From NCBI GenBank assembly GCA_030144725.1, contig JASKMD010000008.1, positions 12,860,160 through 12,924,159 on the forward strand: a DNA stretch of 64,000 bases, read 5' to 3'. Shown here piece by piece: positions 12,401-23,260 of the stretch. Each line of letters opens with the position of its first letter. Position 1 is the first letter of the stretch. Both the position numbers and the translations under genes were made by a program. A model generated the notes under the pieces. That model was not told the DNA's origin. It was given only the letters and a program-made list of their open reading frames with translations, and made no database searches. Source of the stretch: Haematococcus lacustris. Taxonomy: Eukaryota > Chlorophyta > Chlorophyceae > Chlamydomonadales > Haematococcaceae.

Positions 12401-12437
12401 CCAGCGTGGGATGGGAAGCGGCGGGAACGACAAGGGC
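9403..12437. repeat. 728/729-bp tandem array, four full units plus partial
   Basis: TGGCTCAAC(T/C)TCAGGCTTTTG starts at 9403, 10131, 10859, 11588 and 12317, giving periods of 728, 728, 729 and 729 bp. The extra base lies in a C run near 11363 and 12092. Units differ by only a few substitutions. Units 1-2 read AACATCCCC where units 3-4 read AACACCCCC, which fits stepwise expansion. The array starts about 115 bp after the retroelement stop codon; the lead-in holds a (TTC)n run at 9381-9401. The array ends inside unit 5, where GACAAGGGCGCAA joins unrelated DNA. Each unit is open in several frames (243 codons on plus, 127-158 on minus), but none shows a known domain. Confidence 0.95.
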
Positions 12438-12555
12438 GCAACAACATAGGGTGCTATGGGAAGAGCGGATGGCTGCCCATCTCGTGGAGGGTGCGACCTT
12501 AATTAGAAGGAGCTTGGGTAATGTGGTGATGCAGTGGAAAATCTAAATGGGTCTA

Positions 12556-13535
12556 GCCTAGCGGAGGGCGGGCGGGAGAGATCGGACCCAACATGTCGAG
12601 CAAGGTAACGTAGCAGTGGCCTACACACCTTGTGTGGCCTTACCGAGTGGCCAGGTAGTAGGTACTACTCACGAAGCGGTCAAGCAATGCAGCAGCCTTG
12701 TATACTTCCGAGCATGGGTGGAGGGGCGTCGTTACATCGATTTGGCGTGCCATGTGAATCGTTTTGACTGCGGCGACTGTCCCTGACTGTTTGCAGAGGC
12801 TACTGGGCCACGTCCGGCGCGGCGGTCGGTCGCGGCGAGGCCCGCATGAGCAAAACTGGCATGAATTTGAATGTCACGATTTCATTGAAAAACTGAACGA
12901 GTTCCATCGTCAGTGAAACTGAGCGGATGCCGCTAGTTCTCAGCCTATCCTTTTAATCGCGGCTTGTTTGTAGGCATGCACTGTTTGAAATGCAAAAATC
13001 CTTAGTTTGCCAAAGGTCAGACTTGCAGGCCATTCTTAAAGATGCAAGCCGTCCATGCTGTCCGTGGATCCGCCATCTGTGGCGTTTCCTGGCTTGCGCT
13101 TCTTCCGCTGTGGTTGTCGCGCGCTGGCGCTAGCCAAGCCAATTGCAGTGCAGCCAATCACTCTGCAACACCCGATCTGCGATCTGGACGGGGGCAGCAC
13201 CCGGCACTTTCAGATGTGCAGTGAATACGTTCAGATTTTCAAATGAGAATTTTCATTGAAAAACTGAATGAAAATCTGCAATTTTCACAAGCCTGGATTT
13301 GAGCCGCCATAGCACTCAGCACAGTGCACGGGAATTAATGAAACACGCTTCACCCCGTAAATGTTTAATGTTACAAGCTGCACCGCATAGTTGACAGAGT
13401 CCTTTATCCAGGGATGTGCGAAACATAAATAGAAACCACGTGGCTAAGACGATGCGTCGTTTTGATTACCAGGGGTCGGTTTCCTATCATTTCCTGTCAT
13501 TTTTTGTTAGTTGGGGTCGCCTGAGTCTAGTTGGA
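12556..13535. repeat. Dispersed repeat, copy A (about 1 kb)
   Basis: Two blocks recur in copy B. GCGGAGGGCGGGCGGGAG... through CATGAATTTGAATGTCA (12562-12880) matches 14124-14440. The ACAGAGTCCT...TTTTTGTTAGTTGGGGTCGCC block (13396-13530) matches 14510-14640. The 500 bp in between is absent from copy B. No protein-coding potential is recognisable. It is probably a non-autonomous transposon, but no terminal repeats or target duplications were found. Confidence 0.8.
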
Positions 13536-13617
13536 AAATCTAGGTGGAGTTACAACGGACAATTCCTCACTTGCATACTAAGCATGGCCATGTCAATTAG
13601 CTTCAGTGCTACTGAGT

Positions 13618-13835
13618 ACCCCCAGCCCCACCCCCTCCCACCCCCTCCCAACCCCCCCCAGCCCCAGCCCCGCCCTCCCACCCCCTTCCAGCCCCAGCCC
13701 CGCCCTCCCAGCCCCTCCCACCCCCAGCCCCACCCCTCCCAGCCCCTCCCACCCCCTCCCACGCCCCCTCCCAGCCCCAGCCCCGCCCTCCCACCTGCTC
13801 TTAACCCCTCCCAGCCCCTCCCAGCCCCAGCCTAG
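13618..13835. repeat. C-rich minisatellite (CAGCCCCTCCCAC units)
   Basis: Head-to-tail CAGCCCC, CACCCCCTCC and CCGCCCTC units run across this stretch, so the minus strand is a G-run array with many closely spaced G4-G5 tracts. The same array and the same downstream tail (CTGCTGCCCCCCCTGGCAG...) are found at 55200-55740. The Pro/Ser- and Gly-rich open frames here are by-products of the repeat. Confidence 0.85.
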
Positions 13836-14117
13836 AAGCACAGTTGCGCAAGTGCCTCCCAGATGGTTCGCAGCCGGCAGCGTGTCAAATACGTAGCCCA
13901 AATGCTATCTCCTAGGGCTATCCCTGGGCTGCCAACCCCTCCTGCTGCCCCCCCTGGCAGCAGCTGGCAGCTGGTGCTGGAGCCGCCCCTGGGCTGCCCA
14001 CCCCTCCTGCTGCCCCCCCTTGGCAGCGGCTGGCAACTGATTTTGGTGCATCCCCTGACCCGCTCACCCCTGCAGCTGAGCAGCAGGGGGTCAGGGCGGA
14101 GCTGGACACAAGCTCGA

Positions 14118-14645
14118 CACGCAAGCGGAGGGCGGGCGGGAGGGATCGGACCCAACATGTCGAGCAAGGTAACGTAGCAATGGCCTACACACCTTGTGTG
14201 GCCTTACCGAGTGGCCAGGTAGTAGGTACTACTCACGAAGCGGTCAAGCAATGCAGCAGCCTTGTATACTTCCGAGCATGGGTGGAGGGGCGTCGTTACA
14301 TCGATTTGGCGTGCCATGTGAATCGTTTTGACTGCGGCGACTGTCCCTGACTGTTTGCAGAGGCTACTGGGACACGTCGGTCGCGGCGGTCGGTCGCGGC
14401 GAGGCCCGCATGAGCAAAACTGGCATGAATTTGAATGTCAAGATTTGAGCCGCCATAGCACTCGACACAGTGCACAGTGTTTTATGTTACAAGCTGCACC
14501 GCATAGCTGACAGAGTCCTCTATCCATGGATGTGCGAAACATAAATAGAAACCACGTGGCTGAGACGCGGCGCCGTTTTGATTACCAAAGGTCGGTTTCC
14601 TATCATTTCCTGTCATTTTTTGTTAGTTGGGGTCGCCTGAGCTAC
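14118..14645. repeat. Dispersed repeat, copy B (internally deleted)
   Basis: It begins with GCGGAGGGCGGGCGGGAGGG and tracks copy A with a few percent divergence, but lacks about 440-500 bp corresponding to 12880-13395. It ends at the shared GGTCGCCTGAG. The DNA from 14646 to 15172 is unique, AT-richer and shows no gene; it would lie downstream of the POLD3 gene. Confidence 0.8.
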
Positions 14646-15172
14646 TCGCTCGTCACCGGAGGTAGGGAAGCGTGTCATATGGTTGTGTACTAAGTGACAA
14701 ATCAACAAAAAAGCTCTCTATACAATGCATACCTTGACAACCCCTTCCTTTGTATCACGTGAAAAGAAAGAATGCGAAGGGATACAAATAACGTAGTGTT
14801 GCATTCCCATGCACAAGTTGCGTCGGTGTGAAAGAGGAGGGTAGATGAAGCCGGTCAAAGCTTGTGTGTTTTCAACAAACACCGTGTTGCGTGTGGAGGT
14901 GTGGAGGGGGCCATCATGCCCCTCGCACCCTCACCGTGTTGCAATGCTCTGCTAATGTACTTAAACAACACAGAGCATGCCGGGCAACACAGACCATGCG
15001 AGGCAGGTCGGGTGCGGAGTGTCCACACTAGTCATGCAAGACGTTGCCGGCAATGTCCCAGGTGGTTTCAACGCATACTAATCGTATCACACACCGTTCC
15101 GCACCCTTGTCATGCTTGCAATGGACATCATGTTTGGTGGTCACACCACGCGCTTAATGCCATGTGAAGCAC

Positions 15173-18100
15173 CTACTTCTTGCTAAAGAAGCTCTTAATA
15201 TCCTTCTGACCGCTCGTCTTGCTCTGCATACATTTGGGAGACATCCGGCAGAGCATTCCCATGTAAGGTCATGTGGTGGGGTGCGAGCTCAGTATCACTT
15301 CATCAAAACGAGCGGCAGACCAACTCTGGTGGCAATGAGGCTGGCGCGGCTAAACGATTGTCATTGGGATGTTGGCATCAAGGCGCATGCAGTGGAGCAC
15401 ACGACATCACAGATAATGCAACAGGGCAAGCTTTGTTGAGAGAATGCAATGGGGCAAGTGTTGGTAGGTAGCTTGCTGGGTGCAGTGTACCTAGTGCAAA
15501 CCAGGTAGCAAAGCAGGTCATCCACATCAGCCAATGTTGCTCACCCAACACTCACCATTAAAGCAAGTGTGACCATGTGAATAGGGACAAAGCTTGTGTG
15601 CGTTGTAGGTGAAGTTGGGCATGGGTAGCCATTGCAAACATGCACTAACGGCACTTCTACAGGTACTGATTTAGCTCACCTGGGCAGCTTTGGCTCCTGT
15701 CCCCCCCTTTCCAGCAGGTGCCCCTTTGCTTGGTGCTGTCTCTGTCTTGCGTGTCTTGGGAGCAGGGGCGTTACTCCGCCGCTCTGTTGACACGGCCTCT
15801 TGCTCCTTAGCAGCAGTCTCTTGCACCTTGGTGGCGCACATGTCTGCAGGCTCCTCCACCTCCACTGTCTCCTCCTCGCCCTTGTCATTAATAGTCGTCT
15901 TCAAAACTTTGCGCTTATCCACTCTTCCAGCGTGGGGCACTGGTGGAGCAGCGGGCTGTGCAACAACTCCCTTCGCTGCTTCCAACCCACGCACCGCTGG
16001 GTTAGGGACCTCCAAGCTTGCCTGTGCACAGAGCAGGCAGACAAGAATGAAGCCATCACCACCGCGGGACATGCCAACCGCAGCTACCGTGCATAGCCAA
16101 CAACAGTCAGCCACGATTCTGAGATGCTTACAACAAGAAGCTCCCCTCGCTTGCACACTAATGTGTTGCACTTCATTGTCTATCAAATTTATCAGAAAGA
16201 GAGCTAGGATCTGGCAAGACCGTCCTACAAAGGATGGGTGCCTGTGTGGTGTAATGCGGTCCAATGTCATATTGAAGGTGGCAAGGGGTGATAGACCTCA
16301 GTCTTGCCCATTGTCATTTACGTGACCGCTGACCATTGGTTGCTGATGCGCTATGCACTGATCATTGTTGGCGTGTGAAACGACCGTGATGTGCTCATGA
16401 TGAGCCCGGTGCCTCACATCGAGTGCTTGGCTGCACCTGGCCTAACACCCCAGCTCAGCCAAAGCTTGCAAGAAACGGCTGCCTGGTTGCACCTTTCTAG
16501 CCATCTCCTAGAATGCCGCCTGCTGTCCTTCTGCTCCTGCCCTACCGTCATCTGCCCCCTTGTTGACACATGCACAACCAATCTCAACTTCCATAGCACA
16601 TCTCTTGCTCCTGCTTGCTCTAGATATGCCCTGCCTCTACATCGCCTGCTGGTACTGCAGCATGGCTTGTGAGCGTGAAAGCGTCACCACACAGCATACG
16701 CCATGTCACTACAGAACTTTAGCTTGACGGCCACATTGCATGGCCAGGAGCGCATGCTGCAGTTACTAGACTGTTTTCCGCGTTGTTTTCCTTCCTGCAC
16801 ACTGGACTAATTTTCGTCCACTCAGCATGGATGCACGGTGCCACCTTGTCAACTATAGTGTTTGCCCTGGACCTAAGACCTCGGACCCCTTACTTGCATT
16901 GTACTCATGTCAGCCTGCTTCCACTGATTGTTGCTCTTTGAACCCAAATTTACCCTCCCAAGCCATGCAGTCGCCCACAATACACTTTGCATCACCCATG
17001 CCCACCTGTGGTTTCACACATGACGCCCCACTGGCAGGCTGTTGTGGCTTAGCAAGGTCTCCACCAGCGAGCGATTCACTGTCTTCGCCATCGCTGTCAT
17101 CAAGGCCGATCTACATGGCGGCAGCAAGGCAGCGTGATCGACACAGTGTTGAGGTCATGCCACACATGCTCAGGGCACACCCCACCATTGCGCGTTTGCG
17201 CTTGCTATTCAGCTGCCTGTCCACTCCAGCCACCTCCTCGCCCTGCTTTTCCGGTTGTGCAGGTTTGGGAGCTGTGACATCGCAGGGTTCTTCACTCTGC
17301 AGGCACAAGCAAGGCAGCAAGCAAATGCATGCAAGCAAATGCAAGCCAGGTATGGCTGATCAGCACACTGTGCCAAGCCGTCTCTTCCTCATAGGCAACA
17401 CGGTGATCACTTTACCCAGCCACCTATCCTACTAGGGCCAGGTGCACCTAGCCCTACACCTTGTCCATACCTGCGTGCTGGTGGCAGCGCTCTCTTTCAG
17501 TGCTTTGTTGGCATGGCCCCCTTCTGACACACCCGGCGCCGCCTGCTCGCCATTGTCCTCCTTAGGGGGACAGGCAGCTGCCTTGGCAGTCACAGGAGTC
17601 GCCTTTGTCACTGCACACATGCAAGGGTAGGGCTGCCTGTGTCTAGCAACATAGGCCGCGCATGCAGTGTGTGCAAGCTGGTGAGGCGCGCTGGACAGGC
17701 ACGTGGCGTGGTCTCTCCAGCTGTTGGTTGTGCCGCCCTCTTGTGCAATGAGAAGTCAGGGGTCACGCATCTTCAATCTGGCCCACCCAGGCTGGTGGAC
17801 CACACACCTGGTAGCTTTGACACCAGTGGCACTATTCGACACGCCCCTGGCAAGGCCGTGTGACCTGTGGAGCGCGAGCACACAAACAGGTACTGACACT
17901 GTGTCGAGCAGCACTCAGGTGGCAAACCACCAGATTGCAGAGAAAATGGGCAGCCGGGCGCACCAGCCTGCAGGGCTCCGATGCTGTCATGCAAGTCTCG
18001 CTGCCAGAGCAGCAGTTCCTCAAGATGCGCCTTTAATGACACGCTGCGCCCACATAGACGATGCATGAGCAACAGCTGAAGCCCAAGCAAGGTGAAGCAT

Positions 18101-18879
18101 GAGCATGGTCAGCTCAACAGGCATAACCCCAGAGCAGCTTTGCTTGCTGCACTCCTTGCAACATGACAGGGGTTGCTTCCTCTGCACACCCACAGCAAGC
18201 TGTACATGGCAATGTTAAGCTAGGCAGGCATACTATGCTAGCACACAGACATGTCTGTTTGTGTTCTGGCCTCTGCATGTATTTACCTGTATGTATGCAC
18301 TGAGGAGGAGTCCTGAAAGGTGGCCTGCACCACTGCAAGATACATACAGCAGCGATCAAATTGGAGCAACGTGTATGACATGGGACATGGACACAACCTA
18401 TCCCTTGCTAACATCCTGGGCTGCATACCTGGCAAAAGAGCTTCTGATACCACCTGCACAGTGTGCTGATGTGTTGCCTGCGTGGAAACATAACAGTTAG
18501 GGTGACACTGCGCCAGTGTGCATATTTCAGCATGTCAGCATGCCACACCTTCAGGCAGCCGGCCACTACAAATGTTCGAGCGACCTTCGAACCCAGGCTC
18601 TCTGCAAGCGAAGAGAGAAGTCTGCATGGGCAGCGAGGATCGATACATTGAGCCCGTCGATGGGCAAAGATGCGAGTCACCCGGTCAAAACCTACTGTCG
18701 CGCTCTTGCAGCAGACAGATTGAAGTGCCGCGCAACCCATTTGTACGTAATTGCCTGAGTTTATAAGTGCGCAGGCATAAACGACCCATTTTTGACAAAT
18801 AAAGAGGTGTCGCTGCTACCTGGTTGTCTGCTTCAAGCGTTTCTCTAAGCTCTTCCAACATATCCTCCTTGCTCGCCAT
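15173..18879 (-). CDS. POLD3: DNA polymerase delta subunit 3-like (POLD3/Cdc27)
   Basis: This is the accessory subunit that ties replicative polymerase delta to PCNA in the nucleus. A first exon at 18879-18820 encodes MASKEDMLEELRETLEADNQ and ends at a GT donor. An exon near 18615-18557 encodes KVARTFVVAGCLK, then HQHTVQVVSEALLP near 18480-18436 and ATFQDSSSVHTY near 18340; these fit the POLD3 N-terminal domain. Acidic, Lys/Pro-rich linker exons follow (about 18000-16950). The penultimate exon (to 15680) carries KRKVLKTTINDKGEEETVEV, the conserved C-terminal block. A 456-bp intron (15679-15224) leads to a last exon of 51 bp ending QKDIKSFFSKK-stop, a textbook PCNA-interacting (PIP) box. The reading phase is exact across that last junction. 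Middle exon borders are uncertain. The identification rests on the C-terminal block plus PIP box. Confidence 0.68.
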
Positions 18880-19285
18880 CAATCGACGCGGTGACAGACC
18901 AGATGACACAGATCACGGGACTGCAGGTTTCCCCATGCCAACCAATAACTTCACACCACTGAACGGTGCTGAGCTCCCAAGAACAACTTCACACCAGGTT
19001 GCAGTCCTTGACGCTGAGAGCTTCGGCTTGGCCGTACAGCATGTAACAACCCGCTGGTGCGAGGTTTTCATGCAGGTCACAACATGTCACAGGTACATCT
19101 CTTTATACAAGGATCCCCTTTTCCTGCATGGCAGCCCTAAACCTAGCTCGTGTTTAGCAGGCAAGCTAGATACGAAGGGCTTGCGCTGATGCTCGGGGAT
19201 CCTGGCTGACATGCTGGCTGGCGGACAAAAGGAAACACCACATGTAGGCATGTAGCCCATGGTGTGCTGGAATGAGTCCCTGAGC

Positions 19286-20829
19286 TCAGTCAAAGTCGCT
19301 GCGCCAGTACTCGCTGGTGCCTGCATGGAAGGGCAAGAGTGGGCTTGACAGTAAGCTCAGGCAATGCGCAAGCAAGTGACCTCCAAGCCATCCACCCCTC
19401 TTGCCTGGATACATGACGTTGGTGGGCAGTGGCTGCTCCTCATCATCCCACAGCCCCAGCTCACTGATGTCACTGCCCATCTTGGCCCAATCCTTGTGAG
19501 CGACATTCTTATCATCCTTGGGCTCCAGCACCTACGGCAGCACAATGCACAAGCTCAGTAGCATCACTGGCTACCAAAGCATGTCAGCAGCATCACTGGC
19601 TACCCAAGCATGCTCCATCAGTTGCCATCCTGGCCGGCCTGTCTTGAAGTAGCTTACCGTGTCAATAAGGCCATACTGCGCTGCCTCATAGGGTGTGAAG
19701 TAGCGGGGCCTGGCAAAGTCAGCGATAATATCATCCTCAGACTTCTTTGTGTGGAGAGCCAAGTACTTGGCCTGCAGCAAACAGCCATGAAGTTACAGCC
19801 TGTGTGGTGAGCAGGACAGGCTGACCTGCACTGGGCAAGGCTGGGGGCGTCATGCTCTGCTCACCATGGTATGGGTCTTCTCCCGTGTGATTTTGCGATA
19901 AATGTCTATGTCTGATGCTTGCATGCCGCTGAGGCGCTGCAGCGGCTGACGCAGCATGATAGTAGCAGATCGGAGCGCAGCACGCTTGCCCTACGACACA
20001 CATAGAGCCAGTGAGCAATGAGCCCTGTCCTAACAAGACAAGGAGCACCGGGCATAATCTTGCGCTGACAGAGGCTGCCCTGTACCAGCGCAGACGCCCT
20101 CCCCCCCCATTCTGCGCTCACAGGGGAGCCAGCGCTGAGAAGGAGAGCTGCCTCGCCAAAAGCGTTTCCAACTGCTAGCGTGTACACTGGGCAGAACTTC
20201 TGAACCCCACGCAGCATGTTGTAGACTGCAATGGCTTCGTGCTCATTGCCAAACTTTGTGTTGCTTTTCTGCGGTTGTAGGCATGCATGGAGACATGTAG
20301 CTCACAGCAGCTCCAGCAGACAGCAGCAGTACCGCACTCACAGCGATACCAGTGGAGTTGATGTAGAAGTAGATTGGGTCTGGTGCCTCTTGCACTAACA
20401 CGAAGAGCTGTGCCGTCAGCAGCTCTGCCACTGACGAGTCTATGGGCATGCCCTGCACAGAAGAGGAGCCCTCTCAGCACTGCCACCCCTGAACATGGTA
20501 CCTGGTACCTGGTGCCTGGCTCGCACCAGGTACATGATGCGCTCGCTGAACAGCCTAGTGGCCAGGTCTGGCGGCGGGCCTGCTTCACGCCATAGCTTCT
20601 TGCGCAGCATGGATAGCTTCCTCTGCAACACGAACAGATAGAGGGCTGGGCGAGCGCCACGACTTCACAACCAGCGCACTGCCAGGTCACCCACCGCTTG
20701 CACTAGCATGATGCCGCGCTGTGGGCGGGCTGACCTCTGCGGCCGCGTATGCAGCTTGGACGCGAACGCAATGGGGCGTCCGCCCGCTTGATGCGTGGCA
20801 TTCACTGGCATTCCAGTGATCTGCAGCAT
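19286..20829 (-). CDS. ClpR: catalytically inactive subunit of plastid Clp protease
   Basis: Eight exons encode a ClpP-fold protein. Exon 1 (ATG at 20829) gives MLQITGMPVNATHQ and an Arg/Ser-rich stretch typical of a chloroplast transit peptide. Then come LFSERIMYL, GMPIDSSVAELLTAQLFVL, IYFYINSTG (the ClpP oligomer-forming core) and KFCPVYTLAVGNAFGEAALL. The last segment is where ClpP has its nucleophile (GxASSMA); here the serine is missing. The next exon has MLRQPLQ where ClpP has the catalytic His (M-x-HQP), and ARPRYFTPYEAAQYGLID where the Asp is replaced by Pro. All three triad residues are therefore absent, defining a ClpR subunit, which assembles with ClpP in the plastid ring. The C-terminus extends past the fold to EEQPLPTNVMYPG and TSEYWRSDFD-stop. 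Which ClpR (1-4) is not decided here. Confidence 0.85.
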
Positions 20830-21237
20830 TGCTAGCGCCTTGTGGGCGAGGGATCAACTCATCAACTAATAAACATCGCGAGGTCACGAAGGTGGCATCA
20901 TTGCAGTCGTCAGTAGCTGGGTAGTACTCCTTGGCAAGCCTAAGGTTACTGATGTCCATGTTGCAAGAGATGAAAAACTGTTTTAGCATAGCATGTTAAG
21001 ACTGCAGTAAACCAGCTGATTCGGCTTCCACAAGGGTGCGCTTCATATCCGTTTGGAACGTATCTATTGTAATGGGCAAGCAACACATCATTATGCTACA
21101 GGTTCCCTCGACAATGCATTCAGGGCGGAACGTCCTGGGACCAGTCAAGCTTGCCTGGCAGAAACCTGCATTACCTAATACTTATGAGCTGGGACGGCAT
21201 GAAGAAGGCACAGTCTCCAAACGCTGGTGGCACACTG

Positions 21238-23260
21238 TTATGACGCTCGAACAAGCATGAAGTACGTGCAAGCCGCATCTTCATTGGTATCGCCACTAGT
21301 GTAGCCACATCCAACGTACACCCCTGGGCCAGCAATTCGTATGTAGTCCCTGCACGCATACAGCATCGCAGCAGCACGACTTTTGAGAACATTGACGTAT
21401 GGAAGTGGGGGAGAGCAAGGTACACACCTTCGCGTGTTTGTGATTGGTGACAGCTCGTTATCTGGGGGCCAGGGCCACTGTGTAGATGGCAGGTCCATGT
21501 CACTCAAGCCTGTGGGTTGCCCACCCATTTCCTGATCAGGCTCTTCCTGCTGGCTCTCATCACTGCTGCTTTCACTGCTCTGATCCAAGCTGTCATGCCG
21601 TGTTGTGTAGTCACATGTGATGTCTGCTCCCGCATCTAAGCTGCTGGGTGTTAGCACCAGCTCGGTGTTTACAGCGCAGTAGGATGCCTGCCACCAGCAA
21701 GGCACCGGACCCACAAGCTGCATGGTAGTCCGGGCAAACATCAACCCAGAGGTGGGGCTGCGAAAGAACACCTGCTGGAAGAACCGTCGCTGCACTGGCT
21801 GCGTCACAAAGGCCTCCAGCCGAGGCTGCAGGTGCTTGAAGCTGCACAGCACGCGCACAGAGCATCACATCACATGCAGCTCCAATGGGGAAACCAGTAA
21901 CAATCCATGCCTCTGTCTCTGCTGCTTCTCCTGCTGCACACAGTGGCCTTTGTGCTTGGCGCTGTTGCTGATCCTTTTGAGCTTTTGTCTTTATCAGTGC
22001 ATATGCAGGCCACAGCATGCTCATCACCTTCCACGATGAACTGGCACCAAAGCGATGGGTGGCCTCTTGCTGGTCATGTCCTCAATCTCACTCACTCCAT
22101 GATATGTAACCACCTGCGCCAGCACACCCACGTGGGAACAGTATAAGGACTGCAGCACCCTGCTGATAGTCATCATTGTGCAACTGTCAGCTTGAGAGGA
22201 ACATGCTGATGCACGCAATTGACCTAACAGAGCCCTGACCTCGCCTGCGGTGGCTGGGAAATCGTTGTACTCATTGAAGTTGCCCATCAGCTCATTTGCT
22301 CTGTCGTCGTCAAGCACATATCTTGACATGCTAGCCTTCCAAAGCCCACGTAGAGCACCTGGAAACTATGGAGGCCGGGGCTGGAGTTAGATGATGAATA
22401 GACAAAGTTGCTTACACATGCTGATTCCCTTGCATAAAGCAGCTTGCAAGACTTTGTGATAGGTAGAGCCGCACCTGGCTCGACCTCCTTCAAGAGCTGA
22501 GGTAAAGCTGTTTGAGGCACTTCAGCCAGGCGCTTCCACACTTCAGCAAAAGCGTTGTATTGTGCACTGATGGGCCTCAGGTCGCTGACAATACTGACGA
22601 ATGCAGCAGCACTCTCAACAATATCCTCCACCTAGACCCAGCAAGTTGGCCAAACGTTGAAGGTGCTCCACTGTGCTCAACTGAGCACCAATGTGTCGAA
22701 GTTGGGGGGGGGTGACCCTTGTCTGCTCACCTCATCTGAAGAGAGCCTTTCTGAAGCAGCCTCGGCATTCCCTGCAGCTGCTCGCGCTCTGGGCCCGTTT
22801 GGACGACTGGAGAGGGGGGCGACAACCTTTCCCTGACGCAGACGGGTTATCGGATGGATTGATCCGCTACTATTACGAAGCAGTTGCATCGCTTTCTCGC
22901 CGGCAACATGCTTCTGCCGCACATGAAGCCCATTAAAGTAGTTTATACTACCCTGTGAAAGCATGATTACAATGGCGGTATGGCAGCGAAATAGGGGCGA
23001 TGGCAGGGACTGAGGTAAACAACCATGGCATGGCATGGCAACAGCTTTACCGTTGCTCTAGCAAGGCTCCATTAGCTTCTTGTGTGAGCTGTAGCTGACT
23101 GGTTGCAAGCTGCTGCTGTTCCTTGAGGCGTCGTGACTGATGCACGTTGTGTCGTACCCATGCATGTGCTTTCTAACTGCCCCGTCACTCTTGTACCTGT
23201 GCGCGATGGCGGTCCAGCAGCGGCGCGATGATTCCATTAGGCAAGGCGCTGGGCAGGTCC
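21238..23260 (-). CDS. Unidentified multi-exon protein
   Basis: Several minus-strand open segments end at good GT donors and look like exons of one gene. They are a segment near 23257-23190 (LPNGIIAPLLDRHRAQ), a Gln-rich one at 23117-23053 (EQQQLATSQLQLTQEANGA), one at about 22950-22730 (NGLHVRQKHVAGEKAMQLL, basic), and one at 22630-22470 (EDIVESAAAFVSIVSDLRPI). A further one at about 22340-22200 reads YVLDDDRANELMGNFNEY, and a last one from 21858 contains an acidic Ser/Glu stretch (SSESSSDESQQEEPDQE). I do not recognise a domain. The start is not fixed and the first segment overlaps the putative first exon of the plus-strand kinase-like gene, so one of the two 5' models must be wrong. DNA from 20830 to 21237 shows no gene. 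Confidence 0.4.

Noticed and set aside
9403..12437. Tandem array as a CRISPR-like or rDNA-spacer structure
   Set aside because: Units are 728 bp with no unique spacers, there is no rRNA nearby, and the genome is eukaryotic.
9624..12502. 243-codon plus-strand ORF and 127-158-codon minus-strand ORFs repeated in the 728-bp array
   Set aside because: Both strands are open in overlapping frames, the sequence is GC-rich, and none shows a recognisable domain or splice support; repetition alone does not show coding function.
13416..13901. Proline-rich or glycine-rich genes at the 13.6-kb minisatellite (and likewise at 55.2 kb)
   Set aside because: The same array occurs in a dispersed repeat with a non-coding tail; there are no flanking exons and both strands are open.
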